NCBI RefSeq assembly: GCF_963855985.1
Contig: NC_087106.1
Span: forward strand, 2,091,001 to 2,155,000
DNA length: 64,000 bases
DNA from: Ostrinia nubilalis
Taxonomy: Eukaryota > Arthropoda > Insecta > Lepidoptera > Crambidae
Direction of reading: 5' to 3'
A program made the position numbers and the translations under genes. The notes beneath the pieces are model-generated. The model was not told the origin of the DNA and searched no databases. It worked only from the letters and a program-made list of their open reading frames with translations. Of this stretch, positions 50,576 to 64,000 are shown piece by piece; position 1 is the first letter of the stretch, and every line of letters begins with the position of its first letter.

Positions 50576-52319
50576 TTATGATTACTAATGTTTGGCCAAA
50601 AAACTTATTGCAAACTTATAATTCGCAAAATTAAATGTCGTTTTTGGCATATTATTGTTTAGCAAATTATTGTTTGGCAAAGTATGTTTTGCGAAATGTT
50701 TCATTTGGCACCAATATTAGACAAGTGCCACGCCGCGCGATACGGCGAAATCTTTGCGGTGCGGCGCAACGCATCGTGTGCTTTGGTTCTGAAGCGTGGC
50801 GTCGTATCGCATTGCATAGCGTTGTAACATTGCATAGCGTTGTAACATTGCATAGCGTTGTAACAACGCATCGCGTAGCTGTATCACGTCTGTTCTCATT
50901 TGTTGCTGATTAACACCCATATTCACAAACGATACTAACGCTATGCAAAGTCTAACGCACAGCGTTGATAACTCTGTGATTGGTTCGTGTGTGTCACTCC
51001 GCCACTCAAGTATTGCCTATGAATTGAGAAGGGTTAAAAGTGGCACCAAGTGGTTCGTGTAATATTACACTCGGCGCTGGCTAGCCAGTTCCTTTGCTTG
51101 AACTTGGCTTGACACGCTGCCGCGCGTCTAGATAAGTTTTAGGGACATTGTGCGTCCACGCGCACTGTGAGACGTCATAGTAATGTTTGTAAATACGGGT
51201 GTTAATGCACTGTGTACGTTCGAAAGAGTCTATTATTAACCTTCACCAAACAATCGTAATTTAATATTGGTTTGCTAGCCTCTTACACGCATATTTCCAA
51301 AACTGACAAGTTGACAATATTGCTGACCCAAATATGGCCGTTAATTTCCAAATGCGTAATGCGTCCCTGTCCCAATTAGTGCTACAGCTGCAGTGGGACA
51401 CGATGATAAATGTGACGTCAACTGAAACGTTTTTGAGAAGCAATTGTTACGCAAAGTGTATAAGTTTATAAAATTAAAAGCGAAAGTAGTTATCTCGGAC
51501 TGACGTTTGTCACCTTTTCACAACTTATCCAATGAGTCAATTTTGATAATTTTCTTTAATAGATTGGACCATGAATAAGAGCTTTTAAGCACTTTTAAAT
51601 TTAATCTGAATTGTTATAACTTTAAAGCGTCATAATGGTGCTGGTGGCTGAATCAAAGTCTGAGAAACGCTATGCCTGGAAGGCAGATGTAATTCTTATG
51701 ATTGAACTGCAGTCCACATGAAAAAAAAATTAAAATGAAAAAATATTTATCCAGTATCTTTAAAGATAACATATTGTTGGGTCTCTTTTTAAGTATAATA
51801 CCTGCGTTAGGAGGCCACGCTCTTTCTTAAAGTTTTAAAGATACTCGTACGTTAAACAAGCCACAAAAACATGATTTCTTAGATGTGCCGTTTTGTTTGT
51901 AAATAGAAATTTTGGTTATTCCCATCTCTACACCGTTTTAAATAACTTTAAATACAGTACTTTTGGTACTCTTTTCCAAAGTGGCCTTTTCTAGCGTGTT
52001 GTTTGTGGGCTCTTTTTGGCCATAAGTGGCCAAAAAAGGAACAGTGATCACACAATCAGGAAGATTTCTCTAACAACATTGTGTAATTACCAAATGCATC
52101 TGTCGCGGAGTCGTGCACTGCAGCTGCAGCGACAGACAGACAATGATGTATGGCCTCGTATGGAACATAATCGCGATAATGGATTCAGCTCGGATGCAGT
52201 ATCATTTAAAAGGGATGATAAGACTTAAGCCTGCAGTACTATTAACCCGTAGAACCCTAACGGTCGCATGAGACCGCGGTTACAATTGATTTCGGTTTTC
52301 GGTTGGCTGGTACCTGAAA

Positions 52320-52483
52320 GGTTAAAAACTCTGGTAAAGGTTGCGGGAAACTTCTGGATACGGGCAGCGCAAGACCAGAGTAAATACAAATGTATTTACT
52401 CTGTCAAGACCGGCCATTGTGGAAATCCTTGGGGGAGGCCTTTGTCCAGCAGTGGACGTCTTTTAGTTGAAAAAAAAGAACAA
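52320..52483 (+). mobile_element. RTE LINE 3' tail beside the hAT element
   Basis: GGTAAAGGTTGCGGGAAACT to GGCCTTTGTCCAGCAGTGGA. It contains a direct repeat (AGAGTAAATACA / TGTATTTACTCTG) in the middle. Confidence 0.72.
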
Positions 52484-53758
52484 ACTATTAAACGAAGCCA
52501 AAGGTCAAGTATTACATACTCGTATTTTTTCGACGTCGAGAATTTTCTAAATTTGATACTAACTAGCCAATTATTACCAGACCCTGTAAATCGCATTATG
52601 GACATCAGCTTCACACTTAAAACGTCACATTAGCATAGCTGGGCATTAACTCGTTAATCCGTTAATCGTTAATTAACGAAGTTAACATTTCTATTAACGG
52701 ATTAACTTTTAAGTTAACTTTAAAAAATGTTAACGGACTCGTTAACTTCCGTTAAATTATCCTAAGTCCGTTAATCGTTAATCCAGTACCTACTATTTAC
52801 CAAAAAGATAAAGCAGTCACGCTGAAAAACACTAGAAAAACGCGTTCTGACAAGTACGTTCGGGCTTCCAGAACTTCCAGAACCCAAAACAACAGTTTTT
52901 GTAACCAGAAAGAAACGATATAAAAAATGCTATTTTTTTATTTATTTACAAGCTTATATCAATATTGACTTCACTTGTTAGTATGGTGGGACAAATCTTG
53001 CAACTGAATTTAAGACCAGTTATCCTCAACCGATTGAGCTGCAATTTGGTATACTTATGTAAGTACGATGAAAGTGGAATGTTGTGGTACCATTGAGCTG
53101 GTCTAATGATGGAGTCAGAAGGCGGCCATAGGAACTCCTAAATGAAACGGCGGAATCGCATCGAATTTGGGTTCGTTGGATTTGTCTTTTCGAGCACTTT
53201 AGTACTAGATGATGTCCAGGGTCCTGATGATGGAGTCCGGAGGTGGCCATAGGAATTCCTAAACGTAACGGTGGAATCTTACCGAGTTTGGATTTGTTGG
53301 ATTTGTCTTTTCGAGCACATTGGTGCTCAATTGTATCCTCCTGAGACCCCCGGTGTCACTCGTGACACTTGAGTATATTATTTTTTTTTACAGCGCCATT
53401 TATTGGTATTTATGAAAATTAATAAAAGTGTGTGAAACATTGGAATATGTCACATATCCAAAAAATTGCTATGCCTCGCACGAAAGGGTTTTTGATTTTG
53501 AAAACATTAATTGAAATTTTGAATTCGCGTGACCTCCGACATGACACATTCCAATACAAATACAAATACAATACAAAATTGTTTATTCAGAATCAGGTTT
53601 GAAAAAACAGGGTTTCGATTGGGGTTTTCTTTTAAGTATAAGTAGATACTTGTGTTAGAAAACCCCGCTCTCCATTTACAATAATTTACATTATGAAATT
53701 ATACAGCTAGGAAATACCATGCATATCTATTGACTTATTTTACAAGTAGGAACTGAAA

Positions 53759-53826
<68 letters not shown>

Positions 53827-56800
53827 TGTGTGTGTGGTTATTATGTAGTAGTAATTTTATTAATTTATTTAATGAAAAGTTAAGTTAAGTTATGTGTTTG
53901 CATATTTAATTAATATTAATTTTAGGTTAAATTCGTTTTGGGAAGCCTATATTGTAAATTATATTAGATTTAAATTTTTAACTTTACCTTAGTTTATATC
54001 ATGCAAAAATGTTTCAGTCTTGTCATAGCTCCAAGTTTTCAGCAATGTCGTAAGATGCATTTTGCAAGCATAGTGATTCATAGGGTAGATGTTCATAAGC
54101 TTGTTAAATTTATTATACAAGTGTGCAGATCGTACCACAAATTGTCTCTGAGCATAGAGTGTTTTGATTCTAGGAGAAGGAGCTACGTTATGTTTACGTC
54201 TTTTTGATAGTTTTGTAGGTTCATAAGGTAACGTTCTATGAACCCTCAAGGTAGAATTAAGCATATAGAGTTGCCGAACCGTCAAGATATCACTTAATTT
54301 ATAAAGCGTTTCTGTTGGGAATCTATAAGGTTTAAAGTTCATTACTTTTAGGAGTGCCCTTTGCGCTCTTTCCAATTCAAGGAACTTAGTCTTACTAGCA
54401 CCTCCCCAGATTGGAATGCAGTAAGCCAAAAGCGATTGTGCCAGAGCAATGTATATTTGGTTTAATAGCTTTTTATTAGCAACATGTCGGAGTTTTTTAA
54501 AAATCCACATAAGCTTCCTGATCCTACCCATCATTAGATCTATTTGGGCATGCCAAGACAGCCTCTGGTCAACCACAACTCCTAAATATTTTGTATCTGT
54601 CACCTTACTAATAGCCTTACACGAGCACGTATTATATTGAGTATGACAAGAATGAATGCGAATATTAAAATGACTGTCGGGTTGAGATGAGTTATAATTA
54701 GTGAATGCTATATAGTTTGTTTTATCAGTATTTAGTGTCAGTAGATTGTCTTTTAACCAGGTAGCTATATCCGCAAGTCCCACTTCTGCATTATGACGTA
54801 CACCCTCCCACGTGTTACCCACAAAGACAATGGCAGTGTCGTCTGCATATGAAAATACACGTCCAAAATTAATAGTCATATTGCAGAGGCTATTGATATA
54901 AATCAAAAATAACGTTGGGCCGAGGACACTGCCCTGTGGGACACCATACGTCACGCTGCTTTCGTCACTAATGTACTGGCCTATTTTAACCTGCTGTTTG
55001 CGCTCGCTGAGATAATCTACAAACAGTGACAAAGCGACTCCTCTAATGCCAATATTTTCCAGCCTTTGTATAAGAATGGGAACAGAGACAGTATCGAATG
55101 CCTTTTTCAAGTCTAAAAATGTTGCAATACATTTCTGTCCCTTATCAACACTTTCTACAACATGAGACGTTAGTGCCGTGACTGCATCTTCAGTCGAAAG
55201 ATTTCTCCGAAAGCCGTACTGTGATTCTGATAGAAAATCAATTTTGTTTAAATAATTTACTAGTCTTTTATTTACTAATTTCTCTACTAATTTAGATATT
55301 GCTGTTAAAACTGAGATTGGCCTATAATTCGAGACGTCACTCTTGTTCCCACTCTTATAGACAGGCGTAATAACTGCTCTCTTTAATGCCGCTGGAAAAG
55401 TCCCCCTTTCAAAACATAAATTAACCAAGTGGGAAATTATAGGTACTACTATTTCATTTGCTAATTTCAAAAATCTAGTGGGTATGTTGTCAGAACCCGG
55501 GGCACTCTCGGATTTAAGGCTCATTAGGGTTAAGTATATCTCTTCAGGATCCGTTTCCAGAAAAACAAAAGATGCAACTGGTGAGCTGTGCAACTGGTTC
55601 AAATTACAGGGTTTTTGCAAAGAGGGATCTGGTGTAATTTTACGAGCTAGAGTTTTGCCAATGTTTGCGAAGAACATATTCACGTGGTTAACTGCTAGTA
55701 GTGGAGTTTCTTTCGAATCCAATAAATCTAGATTACTTGTTTTATTTGTGTTACGGCTGGTTATATCATTTATTGTCTTCCAAAGGGTTTTTGAATTTTT
55801 ACTATTTTTTGCTAAAAGTTCTCGTTCATATTTAGTCTTTACCTTTCTAATTAAATTAACACAAAAATTTCGATACCTTTTGTAGGTGATTTTTAAAATT
55901 TCGTTAAACGGGTCAGATCGTGATTTTTGCTGCAAGTCATTTCTATTTCGGATACATTTTAATAGTCCTGGTGTAATCCAAGGTTTAATCAAGCGGTCTT
56001 TGGAAACTATAGGCTTTGTAGTAGTGCTATTAATTAAACATTTTTGTAATATAGTTATTAGGGTATCAGTCAGTTCAGCAGGATTATTATATGTAATAAG
56101 ATTATTTATGTTACTTTCTTTCAGGCAAAGGATTGCCTTTTCGTAGTTAACAATTGTCTGATATTTTGTTTTATGGATTTCAGGTTTCATGGTACTGCTT
56201 AATTTTAAAAATATCATACGATGGTCTGTTACAGTGCTATCAAATACCACAATAGATGCCGAAAATATGCTACTATCTATTTTTAACATGAAGTGATCAA
56301 GACAAGTGTGTTCCCTTGTGGGCAGTACGTGGCCTGGAAGGAGACCATGCATAGCAAGCATATTGAGATATGACAGCTTATTAGAACGTTCATGTGAGCT
56401 CATGGGACGTTTTTCAGTAGCGTTAATATTTATATTGATGTCGCCAGTAACAATTACATTTTTATTGTTTTTCAAACTTTCCAAATGACTGTTCAGCGAG
56501 TTTAAGAAACTGTCTGTATTTGTGGTCGAAGGAGAGCGATAAATACAGAGAATTGTGTGATTAGGTAAAGTCACCTGCACGCACGATGCATCCGTCAGTT
56601 TAATTTCTTTTATATTTAATTCCAAGAAAATAAAATATTATTTAAAACAAGTTTTTTGGTATTGTTTTGTGTTTTCTGTGTGCTACGGTAATGTATCTCT
56701 CAGATTGTGCGATAAAACTATTAAAATGTTTCTATTGTAATAAGTATTTTCGTCAATTAATTCGAGTGTCACTGGTGACACTTTGGGCACTCGTGCGTGA

Positions 56801-58484
56801 CTTGAAATATGGTCCTTTTTAGGATTGTCTGATGGTAACGTCAAGTCAATGTTATGCAACTTTGATGAGACAATGATGATGATGAAAAAATTGATGCTCC
56901 ATCCTCAGATCAGACCCTCGATATCATCCAAGACCAGAGTACTTGACAATACCAATCAAATGAGTCAAAACTCGACAGAGTTACATCGTTTAGTCACAGA
57001 GTTTCTATGGCTACCTTTCGTCTCCATCATCAGATCAGCTCCATGACCTCATTAAATTGAAGTTTCATCTGAGTTACATTTCTATGCAAAATTTCAGCTC
57101 AATCAGGCAGGAAGTAGCTCTAATTCAGCTTCCAAGATTTTACTCAAACATACAAGTAAATCTTATATGATTCTAAACAATTGCAGATCAATTTGAAACT
57201 AAAAACACCTATTTTACCATACCTGAAGTAATTAAAATATTAATTAATTCAAGCTCGTTTTAATGTCTTTGAAACCCGTAGTGACACCCCCCATTTTGAC
57301 GTATGTAGGTGGCTAGATTTTTTTTCGCATTTTTTGTTAGTTGTACATATGTAACTTAGCCTGCCTTCCAAAATTCAAGACAATCCGACAATTTTTAGGT
57401 GTCTGGGTCTCAGGAGGGTATTGTAATTGAACCAAGGAAGGCTCTGAGATTGAGATACTATAGAATAAGAGCTGGTGAACGCCAGACCAACGTCATTTTA
57501 TAAAAGCTGAAAGTTTGTCAGCGTATGCTCCCAATATAGGTTAATATAGGTTAGAATGTTGTGAATTATGAAGTTTGGGTCACCGTGGCTTTGGCAGCTA
57601 TCCTAAAAAAACTGTCTGGCAAGGAGTTGGAACTGTCAAAACTGTCTGGCTAAAAAGAGGAATAAAGTCCATGCGCGATACAAGCTTTCGAAACTATTTG
57701 AACCTTGCATACAATTATTTTTTTCGTTTTATTATAATGTGTTAACGGATTAACGATTAACGTTAACTTGCGTTAAATCTTGCTAAATGTAACGTTTTAA
57801 CGTTTAACGAAGTTAATTTTTTTATTAACGGTTTAACGATTAACGAAGTTAACTATTTGATTAACGGTGCCCAGCTATGCACATTAGTTATTTTGTGACG
57901 TCACAACGAGTAGTATTCATATTGTGAAATCATTTATCTATCAGTAAGGGTAAGTATCAGTTAAATTAACGATTCAACCACAAATAATTTTCAGAATATC
58001 TAAAAGCTTAACATTCAAAACCGTACAAAAAGAAACCCTTTTCATTATTTCTTGGCAGTTTTTAACCGTGCATAAGTAATCCGCCATTATTTATGTAAAC
58101 GGCAAATGAGCCGGACCCTTTTAATTTAATTGCTAGAGACACAACTGTTTGTGTTTTTACCCGACTGCGCCAGAAGGAGGGTTATTTTGTCTATGCACAC
58201 TGTCTTTGAAGGGCTTAGGATGGTCCACGCCAAATATTTACAGTGTTTCTTCGATTATTTATTGCATACAGACGACAATGCAATGTAGATTTTGACTTTT
58301 AACTGCTCCAGACGACTCGTTAGTAAATCGCGAAACATGTAGGTATTGTATTTTTTATAATATTTGCTTGATCAAAAATAGGATTGCTTCTACTGCTCAA
58401 ATGTAGAAAGTTTTCCCAAGGGACCGAAGTTCAAATATTTAAAAAAATCTTTCTATACAAATTGGAGTTGTATTCGAGGAGTAC

Positions 58485-58620
58485 AACATAAAGGTAGCAG
58501 GGAAACGCTGGTCTCAGGCCGCTACCAATCGATCAACATAGAAAGCATTGGGGGAGGCCTATGTTCAGCAGTGAACGTCCTATGGCTGAAATGATGATGA
58601 TGATAATGATGATGATGATT
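58485..58620 (+). mobile_element. RTE LINE 3' tail
   Basis: AAGGTAGCAGGGAAACGCTG to GGCTGAAATGATGATGATGA. Confidence 0.78.
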
Positions 58621-59282
58621 CGAGTAGTAGAATCAACCCTTTTTGTTTGATCAGGTATAAAAATTACGCCCTGCTGTATTACACTGGTATGGTATGAGTG
58701 GCTCAGTGACTAGTAGTGTCAGACTAGAGTACCTACTGAGGGTTATGCCATTTCGTAGGAGCGCCACAAAGCACCTCCTCGAGTTCGTCAGTCCATTGAG
58801 CAAAGAAACATCCTGCTTCGTTTGCCAAGATCTGTTCACTATACTTTTTATGGGTTCTGGGACAAGTATGATCAGCTCACTGCCACTTTAAGAGCCAAAG
58901 ATTCGAATCGTCCGTCTTAAATAGAAATATAAGTTGGCTGTAACATCCATGGTAGGTACATTTTTTGAATCTACGTGACTTTTGTCTGTCTCGTACTATG
59001 TGAGTCTAGAATATGTGTTTATAAAGTGCCCTTATCAGAACATGTGACTACCGCCTTATGCTATCAAATCGAGCCTATCCCAAGACCCTGGAGATCTAAT
59101 CATGCCCAAACTTGGAACTGCTATAACTCATCAGTATCGATAACCGTCAGATATAACCGCAGGCAACTAGTTAACTGAAGATCTGGATCAATTTATTGAG
59201 GCCGCAAGATTATACAGGGTTAGTGTAAATAAACTGTCTGATATGGAATTTTCATTAATATTTATTTTTTAAGAGGATAAAA

Positions 59283-59388
59283 TTTGCTGGATGCAGGCCG
59301 ATACCAACCGGTCATTATGGAAATCATTGGGGGTGGCCTATGTTCAGCAGTGGACATCCTATGGCTTAAATGATGATGATGATGAAGA
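59283..59388 (+). mobile_element. RTE LINE 3' tail
   Basis: TGGATGCAGGCCGATACCAA to TTAAATGATGATGATGATGA. Confidence 0.75.
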
Positions 59389-59504
59389 GGATAAACGCAC
59401 AGTCACAAACATCATTTTTTGTCGGAATTTTAAAATTTCCGTGTAAAATAAACTTACAGTTTGATAACAAGGAAACTGTTTTAAAATAACTTGAAAAAAT
59501 CCAT

Positions 59505-59580
59505 GCCTAAGGTGGGAATCGAATCCACGACCTTTCGCTTGCCGGGTGACTGCTCTTTCATCTGAGCTACTGAGACACAG
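59505..59580 (-). repeat. tRNA-like SINE head
   Basis: The minus strand carries A-box-like TAGCTCAGATG and B box GGATTCGATTCCC, but the acceptor stem does not pair. It is therefore a tRNA-derived repeat, not a tRNA gene. Its body extends toward about 59400. Confidence 0.6.
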
Positions 59581-61888
59581 GATGAACCACACGAAATTTT
59601 ATATTCTTTTAGATCGAGAGGCGACTCTTAACCTCAGAATTTTTTTTTATTCAAATTTAATAATTTATTTACTAGAATACATAATCACAAGCTCGTTTTA
59701 CAAAGCAGATCCTACAGCTATTCTTTTAGCATATTCCCATGTATTCAGCCTGCAAGCAGATGTTCAAAAATTTTATCAGTCAGATTATTAAACATACAAA
59801 TGATAAATTAAATTAATAATGTATTATTTCAGTTAATAAATTTACAATGTTAAAAGTTAAAAGTAAGATGTCACAATTCATACTTATCTACTACTATCGA
59901 AGTTAAAATATTCGTCAATGCTATAAAAACCATGGCTGTGTAACCAATTAAAAACTATACAATACAAGGAGACATGTTAAAATCAAAATGGCAACCGCTC
60001 AGAAGTGTCATGCTCAGAGGTAGTCTACCAACTCAGAGCAGTTCTAGGTTTTAACCCAGAACATAACGCTTGCATTCTGCGGAAGCCATAGTTACTATGC
60101 CATAGGTATAAATACATAATAGGAATAATACAAAGTAAAATCTATGAGGACAAACCCGTTTTACATTAATTAGTACCATATAAATAAATAAACAGTCACT
60201 GTGAATCCTGTCAAAGATTTAATTAATTATTTATATAAGGATGTAATATAAAATTACCAACATAAGGTAAAATTACTAACATTTATAAGATAAAAAAGCT
60301 GTACCGTTAAACTAATTAACATACATTTTCGTGATCAAAGAAATATTTACGTCTATTCCTAAAACTTTTGAGTTTATTTGTAATTGATCCAGTTTTGCGG
60401 GATCCTGAATCACATACATACACTCAAAAATCATAACCCTCCTTCTGGCGCAGTTGGGTAATTAAAGTGGATCCTGTTTTGTTAACAAAATTATGTCAAA
60501 TGTATGAATGAATATAAAATAAAAAAAATGTACAGACGACAGATAAAGCTAAATACAGGCATCTATATTTAGTTGTGGTAGAGTCACTTTTCCAACGAAA
60601 ATGTACGTCTACCAACGCTTTTCTCGCATAATTTTGTTTCCCAGCACCTCATAATAATCCTACGTCTGTCATTAAATAAATTGATATCTTTCAGCGAAAA
60701 CCTTGCTCTACGTGTGTTTGGATTAACGAATAATTAACGTACAGTCCACAAAAAATTGGGAAAAGGTTTTATTATTATTTCAAAGCCTTATTTCGTGGAA
60801 TTGAACCTATTACCATTTGCATAGAAAGTAACTGAAAACTTGATAATATTGTCTGAATTCATATTGGCATAGAAAGTATTTTGTATCACTGGTTGTCTGT
60901 CCCACAATTAAAATATTCCTTGTGTATAAAACTACATAGTCTGGAATCTCTCTAATCGAATGCTACCGAAAGCCTTATTTGAAACTTAGATTTCCAATTT
61001 GAAGTATAATGTACCTATTTTTTTCATTAACGAAAGTACATAGGTATGTAGGTCCAATCGTTAGTCCGCGTTCTTGCAGAAAAAGTATAGTCTTAAAATT
61101 CTCAAATTCATAAGTTCTTTAATTCTCTTTCTATGTCAAAATGTATTTGTTAAAATGTTACCTCTTGTATTTACGATCACATTATAAATTAATTCCGTTG
61201 CCTAGGTAATCTCGAAGAAGCCTAAGAAGTTTAATAAAAACGTCCCTAGACTTCTCTTTATAGTCCCTTAAATTAAAATCTAGAAAAGATTCCAGAACCA
61301 TCAAAATCTTACCGAGCATTCGACAACAATCTTCCCATTGAAATCTATTTATCTTCACTAACGATTATGCAAATAAACAAAAAGTATTTTATTTTCCATG
61401 ATAATGCCGCCTTCCGCAATCAATCACAGGTTTTTGCACAATTTGTACCTAATTTGCTCACATTTAATTTATCCTTGTCAACTTAACTTTTCTTCTGACG
61501 GTACAAAGTTCATAATGAAAATTAATTGCTGGGCAAAACGCTGGGCTATGCGTATCAATTTTGCTGATCCTACATGACTGGTGTGAGAATAAATTAGATT
61601 AGCAAAGGATTTTGTTTTTTTGATGTATCGGATTAGTTGCTTTTTGTAATTTGAAATAACTGGTTTGAATTGTAAATTTTGTTTCACAAATCATCATCGT
61701 TGTAAATCCATCGTTATTTACTCCTTTTTATTGCCTCCAGGAACAAACAAATAGTGACTCTCATTTTTATGTATCATTTGGGAGCCGAACCTTGGACCTT
61801 CATGATCTAGTTCGAGATTATCTAGTAGAAAATGGTTTAAACAAAACCTATTTAAGGCACCAGTCCCACACAAACTTAGTTTTAAGTA

Positions 61889-62418
61889 CAACCACAGAAT
61901 AATCTTTGGACAATCTCACACAGCGCCATCTAGCCCCAAAGTAAGCAATTAATATGCTTGTGTTATGGGTGCTAGCTTAACGGATATACTACTTATACAG
62001 GGTGTTAGGTAAATGGGTATATGAGCCGACACTAGCCCATGTTAACATGGTCATATAAATGGTATGGTGAAGTCAGAAAATTGATATCTTCATTTTAATT
62101 ATTTTATTTTTCATAGAAATCGTATTTTATAAAATGTATTTTGTATGAAAATAAAAAATAAAAAAATGATGATATCAAATTTCTGACTTCACCATACCAT
62201 TTATATGCCCATGTTAACATGAGCTAGTGTCGGCTCATATACCCATTTACCTAACACCCTGTATACTTTTTTTTTTAAATACATACATATTATACATAGT
62301 AACACCCAGACCCGTCACAGAAATTAAAATTCATCATTTCAATTTCTGCCCGGCCGGGAATCGAACCCGGGACCTCTCGGCATAGTAGTCCGTTCTGAAC
62401 CACTACACCAAACGGCCG
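61889..62418 (-). mobile_element. tRNA-derived SINE split by a Tc1/mariner-type MITE
   Basis: Nearly the same sequence as 31730-32005 on both sides of a 264-bp insertion at 61998-62261. Head and B box are intact (62345-62418). Confidence 0.85.
61998..62261. mobile_element. Palindromic Tc1/mariner-type MITE inside a SINE
   Basis: Starts CAGGGTGTTAGGTAAATGGG and ends in its reverse complement, with inverted arms of over 50 bp. It is flanked by TA (61996-61997; 62262-62263), and the uninterrupted SINE at 31.8 kb has a single TA at that point. No frame; internally deleted. Confidence 0.88.
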
Positions 62419-64000
62419 ATAATAAGTTGGTACAACTCAATGTATATTATACCTACTGAATATTAACCTAAGTTTGCGAGGGAAAATAAATGATTTATTC
62501 TAACCTCTTTAACCACTAAAACTTTTAGGTTTTTATATGTTTTGCCTCGTGTTACTTCTAATTACTACTGAAACAAACAATAGACACAGCTCATAGACTA
62601 AATAGAAGCTTTACCTACACTAGGTCTCTTACCTAGAAGGCCTTCTTTCAAAAGCAATTCGCTACAAAAGAACATTATTATAAGGTTCCTTGGAATATCT
62701 TCAAATAATATTTTGATAAGAATCATTCAATTACACTCTACGTTCGAATATTCCCACCTTTTCATTTCTATGAGGATTTTGAAAGATATCCTCTGAATTA
62801 GATTTGAGTGAGGGCAGTCGTTCAAATTCTTTAATAATTCCATGCCTGTGGGTTAATAATAAAGCGACAGCGAGTTCAGAAATACAATTTTTATTCATCA
62901 TGCTACTGATATTACTTTTTGACGCTCAATCACAATCTGTCCTCCTCAGCCTTGATACTCGTATAGTGTTATTCTTAACGCAATAGTGATTCGCTGTAAG
63001 TCGGGACGCTGCAATGTGTTTTCAGCTGTAATATTAGAAATATTCACACTGATTGATAATGGTAAGAAAGGTAATGTTCTCCTTACAGGTGTTTCATTCC
63101 ACATTGGGAATAGAAGAAGAATTACTGTACCATTCCAATCGTACACAAAGAAAAGGGCATAATAGCATGTAGGTACTAAAACATAGTTAACATGACGCGA
63201 ATTGCAAACAAGTAAGTCCTAGAATTACTCCCTGATACTCTGTGAACAAAACACCGATAAGTTTATAGGTATTGTGCTTTCTAAGCAAATAAATCATTTT
63301 CTTTAAAACGCGATCCTCTCATGGCTTGAACCACCGCGAATTTGTGGTAATGGTATATTTTTATTCGCCCCCAAATAGATAGGGGGTGGTTGATTGAAAA
63401 TCGGTTCAAATGGGGCTGGTTCCGTAGCATGCTATAATATTGTGTACAAAGACCCGGTATACAGCAATTTGCAGGATTTTCTGCTTATCCAGGGTGAAAT
63501 TTTGATTATTTTGTGACGAAAATGTGTGTTATTTGGCTGGCAAAGGGAGATTACAGTCAGAAAAAAAAATTATTAATGTAACATTGGCATAAAAAATGGA
63601 GAGAGATGACTAAGGGCTCTTTCTTACTGAGATATCTTGTTTTTTGATGAAGCTGTTTTTCGCAGGATCTAGATAATAGATAATAGATCTAGATAATTTG
63701 GAATTCGAATTTAAAAAACACACATGTACTTACACGGTAGTCCAGTTTTATGGAATCCTGCATTACTGGATCCCACATAACTGGATAGCCGTGATAAAGG
63801 GCCTATGAGAAAATTCGTCCGATGTACCAGTTCATTAATAATATTATTAGAGATTCATAAGGCTTTGATTACACAATTAGTGCCTACTGAGTTAAGTAAT
63901 TTAAGTTTCAGTTAGGTACTAAAACGGATAATTAGTAATGGTTTAGGTACACATTTGCTCATTATTTCATATCCGACGAAACAGGAAATTAATGTTTCTA

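Overview
The window is nuclear DNA of a ditrysian moth or butterfly. Three things point there: intron-rich digestive-type M14 carboxypeptidase genes, secreted peptides resembling the lepidopteran ENF/stress-responsive family, and a repeat set typical of Lepidoptera (tRNA-derived SINEs, RTE LINE tails ending in ATG repeats, many short hairpin MITEs, an errantivirus). The sequence does not identify the species.

Layout. 1-2811 (minus) is a carboxypeptidase gene cut by the left edge, with five exons seen. 5784-9786 (plus) is a complete six-exon carboxypeptidase gene, head-to-head with the first. 9787-16591 has no gene: MITEs, a truncated LINE and a Harbinger-type element. 16592-25094 is a piggyBac-like element (TTAA flanks) interrupted by a full errantivirus (17512-24928) with intact gag, pol and env frames and two identical LTRs. 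25233-30258 (minus) is a third M14 gene with intact splice sites and reading frame. It has lost both zinc histidines, the catalytic glutamate and the catalytic tyrosine, and has gained a roughly 50-residue acidic linker, so it looks like a pseudoenzyme.

30259-47113 is a repeat-dense stretch with one tRNA-Asp gene (31380-31451) and a LanC-like exon fragment held between perfect 162-bp inverted arms (33221-33723). 47114-48905 holds three small secreted-peptide genes in tandem on the plus strand: two paralogues with four C-terminal cysteines and one two-cysteine precursor. 48906-64000 is again repeats, chiefly a 5.2-kb hAT-type element with an 8-bp target duplication (52634-57879) that carries a 5'-truncated LINE with a long RT frame.

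The three carboxypeptidase genes share exon architecture: signal-peptide exon ending GG, propeptide exon of about 210 nt, linker exon, catalytic exons. They therefore descend from one local or ancestral duplication. Two look like secreted, trypsin-activated digestive enzymes; the third was probably recruited to a non-catalytic role. The peptide cluster is a separate functional unit, probably immune or stress signalling. Many insertions are nested, so their order can be read directly.
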